Of a DNA stretch of 64,000 nt, positions 11,664 through 23,172 are shown piece after piece (positions within the stretch are counted from its first letter, which is position 1; every line of letters starts with the position of its first letter). The translations under genes were made by a program, and so were the position numbers. The stretch is from the NCBI RefSeq assembly GCF_949987515.2, contig NC_082695.1:83869104-83933103 (forward strand), written 5' to 3'. A model generated the notes under the pieces. It was not told the DNA's origin. It was given only the letters and a program-made list of their open reading frames with translations, and did no database searches. This DNA comes from Delphinus delphis. Lineage: Eukaryota; Chordata; Mammalia; Artiodactyla; Delphinidae.

Positions 11664-11675
11664 TGATTGCTTTTT

Positions 11676-12187
11676 TTAACTGAAAAAGTCACTGACTGGT
11701 TATCTTCAGGAAATTATTACTCCTCGTTTTCTTCTCTCAGAAAATAAAGTGCACTCCTCACTCATGAACCAACAGTCATCTTTTATGGTGTTTTCTTTTT
11801 TGCTTTTGTCATTTGAGTTTTGCTTGCTTTCCCTGTTTTTCCTCAGGTTGACTTTTAAGCTTTAGTATAAAGATAACTGAAATATAATGTTAATCTATGC
11901 ATGTCACGGGATTTAACCTTGGAGAATGCTATGAATGTTAACCATTAATTCATCAATTAATTGCAATCAATTTACAGATTATGGCGTGACCGGATACTCC
12001 TGTGAGGATGAACTAAGCTGGGGTGGTCGGTGATACAGAGGACTAACTAGTCCTGGTCAGCAAGGCCCAGTAGTTAGGGTGCCTTGGATTCTTCTATTTC
12101 CTTTCTGAGCTCATCCCCTTAGAACTTTATTTTATGCTGCCTTTGAGCTGCCCACGTGCAATTGCTCTAACATTAGAATCTACCCTT
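11676..12187. other. Non-coding DNA, nothing recognised
   Basis: Unique-looking AT-rich sequence between two SINEs. Confidence 0.4.
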
Positions 12188-12313
12188 TTTTTTTGTTGTT
12201 TTGGCCGTGCCACGTGGCATGGGATCTTAGTTCCCTGGCCAGTGATCGAACTCGCGCCCCCTGCAGTGCAAGCGCGGAGTCTTAACCACTGGACCGCCAG
12301 GGAAGTCCCCAAC
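12188..12313 (-). mobile_element. Short tRNA-derived SINE (CHR/Bov-tA-like)
   Basis: Minus-strand ~125-bp SINE: head GGGGACTTCCCTGGCGGTCC, B-box-like GAGTTCGATCACTGG, short body and A-tail. The repeat CTACCCTT at 12180-12187 and 12314-12321 is the likely TSD. It lacks the GC-rich body of the longer copies, so it belongs to a short subfamily. Confidence 0.88.
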
Positions 12314-12629
12314 CTACCCTTCTGATAACACAGAACTTCCTGCTTTATTCCCCACCTCCCCGCCTTGCAAATCCCCTATACAAAGGTGCCCTGAAGGTAC
12401 ACTTCCTCTAGATGGTACAATGCAGTGACAGCAGGGCATGACAGCGAGATGGACATTATTGAATTTCAGACAAAACTCCTTGGGGAAATAACTTGAGTAT
12501 ACCAATGTTGTAAGTATCCTTTAAAATAAGGCTTGTAGGTAGACATCAGTACACATAGCTAAACTTCCTGGAAATAGATGTTAGCATAGACCAGTTAGAC
12601 CAAGTGAGTAATTCACCACCAAACAAGGA

Positions 12630-12735
12630 ACCCACAGACCTGAATGTCTTCTAGGTCCTACCTCTTGTTTGTATGATCTTGGGCAAGTCAGGTAAGTCCT
12701 CTAAAAATCATTGTCTTTATTTACAAAAAGTATCG
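12630..12735 (-). repeat. MIR SINE relic
   Basis: 'gtatgatcttgggcaagtcagg' and 'tcattgtctttatttacaaa' are minus-strand MIR landmarks. Confidence 0.55.
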
Positions 12736-13640
12736 CTTTCCCTGCTAATTTCCCCAGTTTCTTTTAGAGATAAAAATATATTTTAAACTGTTTCAAAAAC
12801 AAGAGAGTACTATCATGTATGATTTAAAAGCAAGTAAAAGTCTTTTGTGTTTTAATATAAAACAATTATTTGCACCAATGACATTAATAGCTGGACATTT
12901 AACATTAACACAACTGAAATTTTGCAAAGTCCAGGAGAGTTTAATCAAGTAATTCCTAGGGCAGGAACCCATCAAATTAAGTATGTTAGCTGGAATAATA
13001 TTGAATTAGAATAAGAAAATTGCTTAAATAAAATGAATTTTAAAAAATGTTAGATCAATGAGTTACCCCCCTTTCCAGCCCTGTTATGATAGCTAGCTAT
13101 TCCTATACCACCCTAAAAGCCCTCACACACTCTACCCCATCACCACAATTTTTTATTTTACTCATTGATGATAATGTATTAAATCTGCTAGTAGATACAT
13201 ATGCAACACAAATATATTTTGAAGTCTTCATGACATTTTAGATGTAAGCGGCCTAAAATACTAGGACATAAAAATGGTCCTGGAAGATATATAGAAAGAA
13301 GCGAGTTTGACTTTTACAAAAAAAGCCCAAGGGCATCGGCACTCTTCCAAGTTTCGTTAAGTCCCTCTGGAGTAGATCAGTCTAGCCCTGCTTGTTCACA
13401 AAACCTTAGAAGGTGAATTTAGAAGAAAGAGCTTAGTCCTTTGGCGTGCATTAATCTTGGCTGAAGCTGAGGGAAGACATGAACCCAATGTGTTCTTTCC
13501 TAAAATAATAACGTATATTTAACACAACAGTGAGGACAGAAATTTGAACTCTTTCACTGACCATGATTTAACATTAAAACTTTTACAACAGAAAATCATA
13601 TTTAACGATATCTTAATAATTCCATTAACAAGAGCACAGT
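12736..13640. other. Non-coding DNA, nothing recognised
   Basis: AT-rich sequence with no nameable element. Confidence 0.4.
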
Positions 13641-13644
13641 GTTT

Positions 13645-13835
13645 GTCAAATTGTGGATCTCCAGTCCTCTGTCCCAGGACTGCTACCTGAGTTGTGTGTT
13701 CGAGAATTAAGGTCCTGAACCCCACCCTCAGAACTTCTGACCCAGTAGGTCTGAAGTGTTGTTTTAGGCATCTGCAGTTTAACAATGCTCCTAGTACCTT
13801 TCATGCAATGCAATTTAAGAACGATTGACTGCTCT
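13645..13835 (+). mobile_element. MER5-like hAT (Charlie) non-autonomous DNA transposon
   Basis: 'cctgaaccccaccctcagaa', 'cttctgacccagtaggtctg' and 'ggcatctgcagtttaacaatg' follow the MER5A order. There is no transposase. The ends are too diverged to define terminal repeats. Confidence 0.75.
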
Positions 13836-13864
13836 GCTATCTTCAAACATGGATCCAAATAATA

Positions 13865-14075
13865 ACATTCAATACCAGCTCTGCCATACGAACGGCAGAA
13901 CCTTAGGAAATACACTTGACTTCCTTAGATTTCAGTGTATTCACTGGGGAAATGAAAGAGGATATCTTATCCACAGGACTGTAGTGGTGTTTCCATGTGT
14001 AATGCCTGCAAAGCCTTGGTCTTATTGCCTGCTACATATTGTGTACTCAATAAGTATAGCCATTATTATTATTAA
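13865..14075 (-). repeat. MIR SINE relic
   Basis: 'accagctctgccatac', 'acacttgacttccttagatttcag' and 'gtgtactcaataagtatagcc' match minus-strand MIR in order. Confidence 0.6.
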
Positions 14076-14729
14076 TTCTATTTTTGTATTGTCAATTAAA
14101 GTAAGTATTAAATAAAATCAATTTACTCCTTGGGAAAACAATTAAAAGATAATGCAATAGGTTCCAGTGCAAAACTCTTTGGAAAATGCTGAAGTAAAAT
14201 TGGCATTGTTTCCACTGTAATTTTGCAAAGTTCCATTAATGACACAATATATGCACAACTGAGTGTTAAAATGCAGAAAACTTGTGTTTATTGTTTAATT
14301 TTTAAGTTTTCAAAAAAATTTTATGTCCCTTAAAATATTCTTATAAAAATTGTATGCTTCTTTTTAATATTTTCCGTGTACATTTTATTGACTTTTGGTT
14401 CAATAATAATTATTTCAACACTGATTACTCATCACAGCAGCCAAATAGTTCATCCATAGTAGATAGAATGTTGGGTCTGTGTATACAGACCCTTATATCC
14501 CTATGCTCAACTGAGGATAAAATCATACAACACTTTCCTGGTTTCCATTGACGTTAAAAGCATAATAATCTACACAGGTTATCAGTGGCATAATAATGAA
14601 ATAATATATGAAAGTTCTTTAAAACGTTAAGTGAGTCAAATCAGTGTAAGGTGTTATTATCTCTTCTGCTGTTATTACCGCTTGTACTATTAACAGTCAT
14701 GGCAGCCACATAATGCCCTTTGAGTGGGA
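14076..14729. other. AT-rich non-coding DNA
   Basis: No named element is seen. Short AT-rich homopolymer runs only. Confidence 0.4.
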
Positions 14730-14945
14730 GACAGTAATAATAACACTGTCATTATTAAGAGCTCACTTTGAGCCCAGTTCACCACTAAATACTTTATATG
14801 CATTATAACATTTAATGTTCTCAAGGATCGAATGAGGTTAGTCACATGACTATTTTTAAGTGAAGAACCCAAAACCTAGAGTGTTTAAGTAGTGTTTCCA
14901 AAGGGCAGAGCAGTGGCAAAGTTGAGCAGGGACCTCATCTTCCTC
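14730..14945 (+). repeat. MIR SINE relic
   Basis: 'actttatatgcattataaca', 'tttaatgttctcaaggatcg' and 'aagtgaagaacccaaaacctagag' match the plus-strand MIR order. Diverged. Confidence 0.55.
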
Positions 14946-15086
14946 TTTCCTCCTGTCGTATCCGCAGGGGCCTAACCAAGCTCTGACACACGGCAGGAGC
15001 TCAATAATAAAGGAACACAATTCGGGGTAAGGTTTTTCCACCGCCTCCAGGCACCTCTTATCTGCAGTCTACCAAAGACCTTTGGC

Positions 15087-15660
15087 GTTAGGGTTCTCCA
15101 GAGAAACACAGCCAACATGATGGAATATACATAGCTGACCCTCAGACAACACAGGTTTGAACTGTGGGTCCCCACTCATACGTGGAAGTTTTCTCAATAG
15201 GAAACACCACAGTACTACGCGATCCAACGTTGGGTGGATCAAAGAATGTGGAACCTTGGATACTGAGCGTGGACATAAATTACATGTGGATTTTTGACTG
15301 TGTGAAGGGTCTGCTGTATACACAAAGAGAGAGATTTCTTTCAAGGAATTGGTTCACATGACTGTGGAGGTTGGCAAGTCCAAAATCTGCAGGGTGGGTA
15401 GGCTGCAGACCTGGAGGAGTAGCCGTTCAAGCTGAAGGCCACCTGCTGGAAGAATTCCCTCTTCTTTAGGAGAGGTCAACTGATTGGATAAAGTCCACTG
15501 CATTTTAGAGGGTTAGCAGCTTTACACAAAGCTGACAGATTAAATGTTAATCTCATCTAAAAAATAACCTTCACTGAAATATCTGGACTAAGGTTTGACA
15601 AAATTGTCTGAGCATGGCAACTGAGCCAAACAGATATATAACATTAACCGTCACACTCTG
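15087..15660 (-). mobile_element. MLT2 (ERVL-class) LTR, interrupted
   Basis: Minus-strand LTR with 'ttagggttctccagagaaac' at its left end, 'caaggaattggttcacatga', 'tgtggaggttggcaagtcc' and a right end at 'aacattaaccgtcacactc'. These are the end landmarks of MLT2-type LTRs. It is interrupted by a DNA element at 15134-15314. Solo LTR: no internal region is attached. Confidence 0.7.
15134..15314 (+). mobile_element. Tigger-like non-autonomous DNA transposon nested in MLT2
   Basis: The left end GCTGACCC follows a TA dinucleotide (15132-15133). The right end GGGTCTGC (15307-15314) is its inverted copy at 7 of 8 positions, and a TA lies nearby. The segments 'acaacacaggtttgaactgt' and 'gggtccccactcatacgtgg' match the start of MER2/Tigger-type elements. 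No transposase is present. It must be younger than the LTR that holds it. Confidence 0.65.
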
Positions 15661-15739
15661 GCAGCAAATCCATCAGATCAGAGCAACACCTTTCAATCGT
15701 AACCTCACCTGCAGCCAGCCACTTGCTTTCGGGTTGAGT

Positions 15740-16215
15740 TTTGTATGGCAATGATACATTTTCCAAAATCTAACCACTTCTCTCCACCTCAGTCGCCACC
15801 ATCATCGTCCAATTTCCCCCAAACCTCTTCTTCCTGCTTCTACTAGTGCTCCTGTAAATACAAAGTCAGTTATGACATTTCTCTACTTAAAAGTCATGCA
15901 TTAATTTCCCATTTCACCCAGTGAAAATCCAAAATCCTTACAAAGACCACCCAGCTCTGTGTGATCTGCTCCCCGATCCATGTTTGCTCTCATCGCCCCT
16001 ATGTCCCCCTTTCTCACTTTATTCCAGCTTTCTGGGCTCCCACACTGTCCCCAGCTCCCAGATTTTGCCCTATACTCATGCACTGGCTACTTCTCTGCCT
16101 AAAACACTCACACCCCAGACAGTCACATGCCTGATTCCTTCACCTTTATGAACGCTTGTTCTGAAGGCACCCTCTTAATGAGCCCTACCCCAGCCATGTC
16201 TTTAAAAACGACAAT
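15740..16215 (+). repeat. L2 LINE relic
   Basis: A run of L2 3' landmarks: 'ctacttaaaagtcatgcatt', 'tgaaaatccaaaatccttac', 'ccacccagctctgtgtgatc', 'atactcatgcactggctact' and 'tgaaggcaccctcttaatg'. An open frame within it is a by-product. Confidence 0.6.
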
Positions 16216-16445
16216 CCATCCTTGTCTCTATTAGCTTTTCTTTTTGTGGCTGTTTAACAAAGTACCACAAACTTAGCAGCTTAAAACAATACCCATTTAT
16301 TATCCCACGGTTTTGCAGGTCAGAAGTCCAGGTGGGCTCAACAGGGCTCTCCCTTAGAGTCTCACAAGGCAAATCAAGGTGGGTCTCCTTTTAGGAGGCA
16401 GCAAGTAGAGTGAAACCTCTCATGGATTTTTCTGCACATGGGAGC
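16216..16445 (-). mobile_element. MLT1 LTR, truncated by an L1 insertion
   Basis: 'tgtttaacaaagtaccacaa', 'acttagcagcttaaaacaat' and 'acccatttattatcccacgg' are the minus-strand MLT1 3' end. The LTR stops abruptly at about 16440, where the L1 begins. Confidence 0.65.
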
Positions 16446-18166
16446 CAATGGAATCTACAGATTCAATGCAATCCCTATCAAACTACCAATGGCATTTTTC
16501 ACAGAACTAGAACAAAAAATTTCACAATTTGTATGGAAACACAAAAGACTCCTAATAACCAAAGCAATTGTGAGAAAGAAAAATGGAGCTGAAGGAGTCA
16601 GGCTCCCGGACTTCAGACTATACTATAAAGCTACAGTAATCAAGGCAGTATGGTACTGGGACAAAAACAGATATATAGATCAATGGAACAGGATAGAAAG
16701 CACAGAGATAAACCCATGCACCTTTTTTCTGCTAAAGGAGGCAAGACTATACATTGGAGAAAAGACAGACTCTTCAATAAGTGGTGCTGGGAAAAATGGA
16801 CAGCTACATGTAAAAGAATGAAATTAGAACACTCCCTAACACCATACACAAAAATAAAGTCAAAATGGATTAAAGACCTAAATGTAAGGCCAGACACTAT
16901 CAAACTCTTAGAGGAAAACATAGGCAGAACACTCTATGACATAAATCACAGCAAGATCCACCTCCTAAAGAAATGGAAATAAAAACAAAAATAAACAAAT
17001 GGGACCTAATGAAAGTTCAAAGCTGTTGCACAGCAAAGGAAACCATTAACAAGATGAAAAGACAACCCTCAGAATAGGAGGAAATATTTGCAATTGAAGC
17101 AATTGACAAAGGATTAATCTCCAATATATACAAGCAGCTCATGCAGCTCAATATCAAAAAAACAAACAACTCAATCCAAAAATGGGCAGAAGACCTAAAT
17201 AGACATTTCTCCAAAGAAGGTATACAGATTGCCAACAAACACATGAAAGGATGCCCAACATCACTAATCATTAGAGAAATGCAAATCAAAATTACAATGA
17301 GGTATCACCTCACACCAGTCAGAATGGTCATCAAAAAATCTACAAACAATAAATGCTGGAGAGGGTGTGGAGAAAAGGGGAACCTCTTGCACTGTTGGTC
17401 GGAATGTAAATTGATACAGCCACTGTGGCAAACAGTATGGAGGTTCCTTAAAAAACTAAAAATAGAACTACCATACAACCCAGCAATCCCACTACTGGGC
17501 ATACACTCTGAGAAAACCATAATTCAAAAAGAGTCATGTACTACAATATTCCTTGCAGCTCTATTTACAATAGCCAGGACATGGAAGCAACCTAAGTGTC
17601 CATTGACAGATGAATGGATAAAGAAGATGTGGCACTTATATATAATAGAATATTACTCAGCCATGTAAAGTAACAAAATTGAGTTATTTGTAGGAAGGGG
17701 GATGGACCTAGAGTCTGTCATACAGACTGAAGTAAGTCGGAAAGAGAAAAACAAATACCATATACTAACACATATATATGGAATCTGAAAAAAAAAACCA
17801 AACAAAAAAACCCATTGTTCTGAAGAACCTAAGGGCAGGACAGGAATAAAGACACAGATATAGAGAATGGACATGAAGACATGGGGAGGGGGAAGGGTAA
17901 GCTGTGACAAAGTGAGAGAGTGGCATGGACATACATACACTGCCAAATGTACAATAGATAGCTAGTGGGAAGCAGCTGCATAGCACAGGGAGATCAGCGC
18001 TGTACTTTGTGACCACCTATAGGCGTGGTATATGGAGGGTGGGCGGGAGATGCAAGAGGGAGGAGATATGGGTATATATGTATAGCTGATTCACTTTGTT
18101 ATAAAGCAGAAACTAACATACCATTGTAAAGCAATTATACTCCAATAAAGATGTGAAAAAAAAAAA
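16446..18166 (+). mobile_element. 5'-truncated, inactive L1 (ORF2 C-terminus plus 3' UTR)
   Basis: About 1.7 kb of a cetartiodactyl L1. It holds only the C-terminal third of ORF2, the 3' UTR (from about 17669), 'actccaataaagatgtg' near 18139-18155 and an A-tail to about 18168. ORF2 is read in pieces. One frame is open 16438-16821. The reading shifts at about 16735-16745 and again near 16975, then meets a TAG at 17075-17077. A frame is then open from 17078 to the TAA at 17666-17668. The last piece keeps the zinc-knuckle pattern C-x3-C-x7-H-x4-C of the ORF2 C-terminus. The TAA follows 'YYSAM', earlier than the usual end. The promoter, ORF1, endonuclease and most of the RT are absent, so the copy cannot move by itself. 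No clear TSD is seen. Confidence 0.93.
17078..17668 (+). pseudogene. L1 ORF2 C-terminal remnant with intact zinc knuckle
   Basis: Longest intact piece of the L1 ORF2 reading frame in this copy, about 196 codons. It starts just after a premature TAG and ends at TAA. Its first Met codon is at 17141 (175 codons to the stop). It contains the Cys/His knuckle in the segment beginning [10 protein letters not shown] and the terminal '[13 protein letters not shown]' segment. In the family this region helps ORF2p bind RNA. Here it is severed from the enzyme domains by frame breaks and has no promoter of its own, so I treat it as a pseudogene fragment. Confidence 0.85.
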
Positions 18167-18183
18167 AAGAAATACAAATACTT

Positions 18184-18203
18184 CTACTACTACTACTACT
18201 ACT
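18184..18203 (+). repeat. (TAC)n microsatellite
   Basis: About six to seven TAC units directly after the L1 A-tail. Probably expanded from the tail junction. Confidence 0.9.
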
Positions 18204-19265
18204 GAAAAAAGAAAAAAGCTCTCTGAATAGACTCCCATGTTAGTGTCAGCTGCAGTTCGGTATGAAAGGCTGCCCTCTTTTCTGGATTGCATAGTACCTC
18301 CTACAGTGGAAAAACACTCAGCTGTAAGGAATAGAAAGTTGGTCTTATTAAATGACTTCCTGGGGGCTCCCATTTGCTTATGACAGTGAGCACATTTTAT
18401 GGTTCAGTGATGTGAAAACTTGCATTGTGTTTTTCCTGTAGCCACATTTAATGTTGTTTGAAAAGGAGCTTTTCTACTACGTAATTTTATTTTACAGATT
18501 CAGTGAAAATGAGTAGAGATAAACTCTGGCATTTGATAAAATAATTCGATTTTTCTTTTTCCTACCCATAAACTATGCTCGTGTGTTATGCTATGTTATA
18601 TTTGTAAAATACACATTGTATGCCATAGTAATGTGCAAAAAATTATGTTTGTCATCTCCTGCTGACATGTTTATTCTCGTATACATTGAGAGGCTAAATG
18701 GCTGTGCACTTATGTGGTGACTCTTACGGTGATATTTTTGTCATATCAGCATTAGCGTTGCTTAATCTCCTTTTACTGTCTTTGTGGACTTTACATATAT
18801 GCTGAGAAACTCACATGGGCATATTATCTACCCAGAGTGGTTTGGATATACCAGTCTGTGACGATCTTTGAGACTGCTTAAAGCAGTGTTGAGATATCTG
18901 TGGAGATTTCCTTCTAATCATCAGCTCACTTAGCTACGTCTTATTGGACCACGGTGCTGCGCTTCGCTATTTCAGGGATATCTATATGTTTTATATATAT
19001 TTTGCACATTTACACAACTACTGTAAATGGTAGTCAAAATATTTTTAATATTAATTCTGAAAGAGTACATAATTTGAAATGTTTCATCAATCATGAAAGA
19101 CAAATTAACTTATAAGCAGTATAGGGAAAGTAGCATATTTAACTGACAATACACATAGCCTAAAATGACCCATTTTCTAAACATGTTGAAAGACACGGTT
19201 TCTAGTTAGTACTTATGCATGGTTTAACACAGATTAAACCAAAGCTACTTAAATAAGTAAGAGAA
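18204..19265. other. AT-rich non-coding DNA
   Basis: Repeat-poor sequence with no open frame of interest and no element I recognise. Confidence 0.4.
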
Positions 19266-19276
19266 AAGGAAACTTT

Positions 19277-19576
19277 GGGACTTCCCTGGCGGCGCATTTA
19301 TTAAGAATCCGCCTGCCAATGCAGGGGACACGAGTTTGAGCCCTGGCCCGGGAAGATCCCACATGCCTCCGAGCAGCTAAGCCCGTGTGCCATAACTACT
19401 GAGCCTGTGCTATGGAGCCCACAAGCCACAACTACTGAAGCCCACGTGCCTAGAGCCCGTGCTCCGCAACAAGAGAAGCCACAGCAATGAGAAGCCCACG
19501 CAGCGCAACAAAGACCCAATGCAGCCAAAAATAAAAATAAGTAAATAAATAAAATAAAATAAATTTATTAAAAAAC
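19277..19576 (+). mobile_element. Long CHR-type SINE with exact TSD
   Basis: Plus-strand SINE, ~300 bp. Tail of mixed (AAATA)n type at 19530-19575. The exact 11-bp repeat AAGGAAACTTT lies at 19266-19276 and 19577-19587. The body has 'actgagcctgtgctatggag' and 'acaactactgaagcccacgt', the long-subfamily signature. Unlike the copy at 8183 the body is lower in CpG, so it is probably older. Confidence 0.93.
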
Positions 19577-19587
19577 AAGGAAACTTT

Positions 19588-19860
19588 TCTTCAAAATAAA
19601 TTTCATAACTAAACAATGAGATAACATAAAATTTAGGGGATAATTAAAATGTTTATGACTCAACCATAGCGATCTCTATTTAAGATGGCTGTGGCTGTCT
19701 GTGATAATCATCTATCACTGCTTTGAAGCTCAGAGCTATAGATTCCATTCCATTGAGTTAGCAGATTTGTAAACCTTCTATGCCCAAACCAACTGTTTTT
19801 CTTCAGAGCTAAGCTACTCAATGGAATGATTGACTATGAGTATAGAAATAAACAAAGACC
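19588..19860. other. Spacer with a 13-bp inverted repeat
   Basis: ATTCCATTGAGT (19747-19758) and ACTCAATGGAAT (19816-19827) are exact inverted copies, extended by one more C-G pair. No named element. Confidence 0.5.
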
Positions 19861-20270
19861 ACTCAAATGAGATGAAGCAGAGCCCGTTTACTCAGAGTTT
19901 GCTATAGCAACGGGATCAGCCACCTTTACGATTAGCAGAGACTCAAAGGCAGGCGGGGCAGTGGGAAAGCTTCATAGTGAAGACTTAAGGAAGTGTTAAA
20001 GTCAGTGCTGATCGGAGTTTCTTGGCATGGGGAAGAAAGAAGCAGGTTGAGTAGAAGCAGCGTATCTTGTGTTGGGTTTGGGAGCATAGCTGGCTTTCCT
20101 GACTTGGAAGCTGGGTGAAAGATAAGGAAGCTGGCATTGACCAAAACCTGACTATTCTGGGCTAATTACTGAAGAAGTTGTGGCTGGGATTTCTGGACTA
20201 ACTGTGGGTCAGAATTCTACTATCATGTACGGTCCGGTCAAGGTCCATTTGTATATTCAGTCTCTCACAG
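19861..20270. repeat. Possible LTR-like interspersed repeat, family unknown
   Basis: The composition ('cagagtttgctatagcaacg', 'gattagcagagactcaaagg', 'aagaagttgtggctgggatt') resembles the minus strand of an LTR. I cannot place it in a family, and the boundaries are guesses. Confidence 0.3.
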
Positions 20271-21400
20271 ATGCCGTAACTATTCAACCAATATTGATTT
20301 TATGCCTAAAATATGCAACACTTTTCCCCTCAAAATAATGTGTCTCTTTTCTTTTTTAAGACAGCTTGTCTTGAAGTATTCTTAGCACCTCTTCTCAATA
20401 GTCTGAGTGTATTAAATATGGTCTACTGCTGCCTGTGATTTGTAAATAATGAATTGTTCTTCCTAAATTGGTCGTAGGTAAATTTATTCTCTGGTTTAGA
20501 TATCTTTCTCTAACACTGCTTAAAAATGTTCTTTCATCACTAAACGTATAAAGTATTTTCAGAGGTTTGGTTTTAAGCTTTCAGCTGATCTTCCCAGCAA
20601 ACCTTTAAAAAAAGTTCTCATCCAAAGAAAAATATTTTTTTTAAATATCACTTGGAATTTCTTCCACAATCTTTTATTTTCCCCAAAATGGGGATTGATG
20701 GCTGTGGGAGGAAAGAGAGTCAAAGACACAGTAGACACATTAATTTAGCAGAAATTGATATCTTGTGTTTATATGACTTATTATTCAAACTTGGTTGGTT
20801 AACCACAGGAGTGTAGAATATCCATGAGCTTGAATTTCAGACTGACTTTGCTACTTGTGATTCCCTTGCTCTCATTACATGTCTTGTTTTTAGAGTAAGT
20901 TCTGCTACAGTCTATTAACCTATGGCAATCAACTGGGAAAGGAGAATGTGACCAAGATATAAAACTCCAGCTGCTTTAAAGAAGATATTTGAAACAAAAC
21001 TGTAAAGTTTTGTGGTTGTTTCTTATCCGCTGTTTTGCTTATGAAACTGGTTTTGCTTGTATGCACAGGGAACATTTTATAAAGATGACACAATAGTTGA
21101 TTACAATGGAGCTAAGTAGAATTATGCTTAGGGTTATTTAGAGGGAGTCAACAATTGAATTGAGGGAGAAAAAATATTCCTGCAAATATAAGTTGATGTC
21201 AAATTATGGAAAATTTCTAGATCTTATCAGGTAGTGTGAGAATATTTTAACAATGTTTACTAGTTCATAATGACTATTACTAGTTATTATTAGTAGTTGT
21301 CTGGGAGAGAAAAAAGGGAGTAGAAACAATTAAATGTCTTTATAAACTTGCTAATGACCACACTGACAAATACACTAAAAATACCAAAGTAACTTAAATA
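20271..21400. other. AT-rich non-coding DNA
   Basis: No recognised element. Open frames are short and unremarkable. Confidence 0.4.
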
Positions 21401-21406
21401 TATGAA

Positions 21407-21541
21407 GTATACACGTGTATAGATATATATGTATTGATATATAGAGATATATGAATATATAGAGAGATATGTATATATAGAAAGATATGTATAAAGAGAG
21501 ATACATGTCTATAGAGAGATATATGTATAGAGAGAGATATG
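21407..21541 (+). repeat. Imperfect (ATAGAGAGATAT)n-type tandem repeat
   Basis: A purine/AT tandem array with varying units such as 'atagagagatatgtatatat'. Likely length-variable. Confidence 0.85.
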
Positions 21542-21694
21542 ACAAAAGTAGAACTAATTGATTACTGAAGGTATAATCAATAAAGGAGTGCCCTTTCTAG
21601 GTCATCACATCACAACCTTTCTATTCTCATCTCAGGGGAGAACAAATTCTAAACTACTGATGTCATGAAAAGACTTTATGCTTTGCAGTAAAGT

Positions 21695-21855
21695 AGAAAA
21701 GACTTGAATTGGAATTTTCAGTCTGCCACTTACTGAGACTTCCTAGAAAGATATCTTAAATTCTGTGAAGTTACCATTTGTAAATTGTAGTTAATACTGG
21801 AGTTGCTGTGTGGTTAAAACGTAGGCATTGGGAATATGCCTGGCACATAGAAGAG
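21695..21855 (-). repeat. MIR SINE relic
   Basis: 'cagtctgccacttactgaga', 'gttaccatttgtaaattgtag' and 'atatgcctggcacatagaag' in minus-strand MIR order. Confidence 0.55.
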
Positions 21856-22499
21856 CAAGGCTTGGAACAAGTGTCCAGCTGGAATGCCCACGGATTTGTC
21901 TTCAGTCGAGTTTTATTTCATATTTTCTTTGCTATCTTAGATCAAGGTATAGTAGTATTAGAATTTTAGAACTGAAAATATCAATATCATATAGACGATT
22001 GGATTATAAAAATTCACATGGTAGAAAGCTTGAGTGAAAGACTAATGTAATGGATGACAGGCAGACTCAAGATTTGGGAAGGAAGTCTTGGGAAGGCCAC
22101 CTTTGGAGAATAAAATTATAGGCTCCATGGAAAATCTCAGAGTTTGAGAGTTTTAAGAAACCATAAAGTTTATCTATTTATTCTAAAATCTCTTGGTGAG
22201 GAAGGAAAATTCAGGGAGGAAAGACTAAATAGAATTTAATATGAAATATAATGTGGAAGAACTTTTACTTCTACACTTATGCTAAGGGGCATGGATTACT
22301 GAGCCATACAGAAGTGCTGTCAGGTGGCTGATACGTGTTATATGAGATCAACTTTTTGATGTGATTTGTTGAAACATTGACTGGAAAATTCTCCCTTTCT
22401 AAAAATGCATATATTTCTACTCACTGCCCCTATAGAGAGGAAACTCATAATTCAATTGATAAGGATTACTCCAGTTTTTAAGATGCCTACAATAGTCTT
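21856..22499. other. Non-coding DNA, nothing recognised
   Basis: AT-rich, no nameable element. Confidence 0.4.
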
Positions 22500-22500
22500 T

Positions 22501-22543
22501 ATATATATACATACATATATATATATTATATATATATATATAA
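22501..22543 (+). repeat. (AT)n-rich microsatellite
   Basis: Alternating AT/AC run, self-complementary. Confidence 0.9.
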
Positions 22544-23156
22544 ATCCACTAGAGGGCTAATACAGTAAGCTATCGACTAGTAACATCATTCTGTCAAAGA
22601 GTACAAGCCCTAAGAACAGTTAAGAACAAGGAACTTTAAAAAATGAAATACATACCAGGTAAATTTTGATGTTGGGAATAGAGACAGAATAATTTTAAAA
22701 CATCAGATAGTAATAGAGCTTCAACTTCCTCACGGTTTTTTTCTTTCCTCTATGAGTGCTGGAGAAAAATCTCAGTTGGGGGCTAGTATTATGACTATAA
22801 AATGACATCCATACCTTTGTGCATATTCTAGGACTTATATTTACTGTTCAGTAAATATGTGCAGATGTGGTCACTGAAATGGAAAGTAGAAACCCGAACA
22901 CTTGAAGAATTCCAAAATTGTGAGAAGAAAATTACAAAGCTCTGTCCATTACAATTCTCCCATGGATACCAATGTGGACCTTGACATTCTCTACATTGCA
23001 GCTTCTAAGGCAACTGGGCAAAATTATCCAGATACGATTATCAGATTAATTTACATCTTCCCATTTCCAGATTCTATACCAAACCTTTTATAAATGTGGA
23101 CTCAATTGTTTCCTACACTTTCTGTTCTTTGGTCATTTTTCATAAAGTACTACTTT
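22544..23156. other. Non-coding DNA, nothing recognised
   Basis: A 63-codon frame at 22902-23093 shows no known motif. No repeat family recognised. Confidence 0.4.
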
Positions 23157-23172
23157 AAACAGCCCGTTTGGG

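Noticed and set aside
16438..17668. L1 ORF2 as a working reverse transcriptase
   Set aside because: Only the C-terminal part is present, with two frame shifts and a stop codon. No endonuclease or catalytic RT core.
21407..21541. CRISPR-like repeat array
   Set aside because: It is an imperfect microsatellite with no spacer-repeat alternation, in mammalian DNA.
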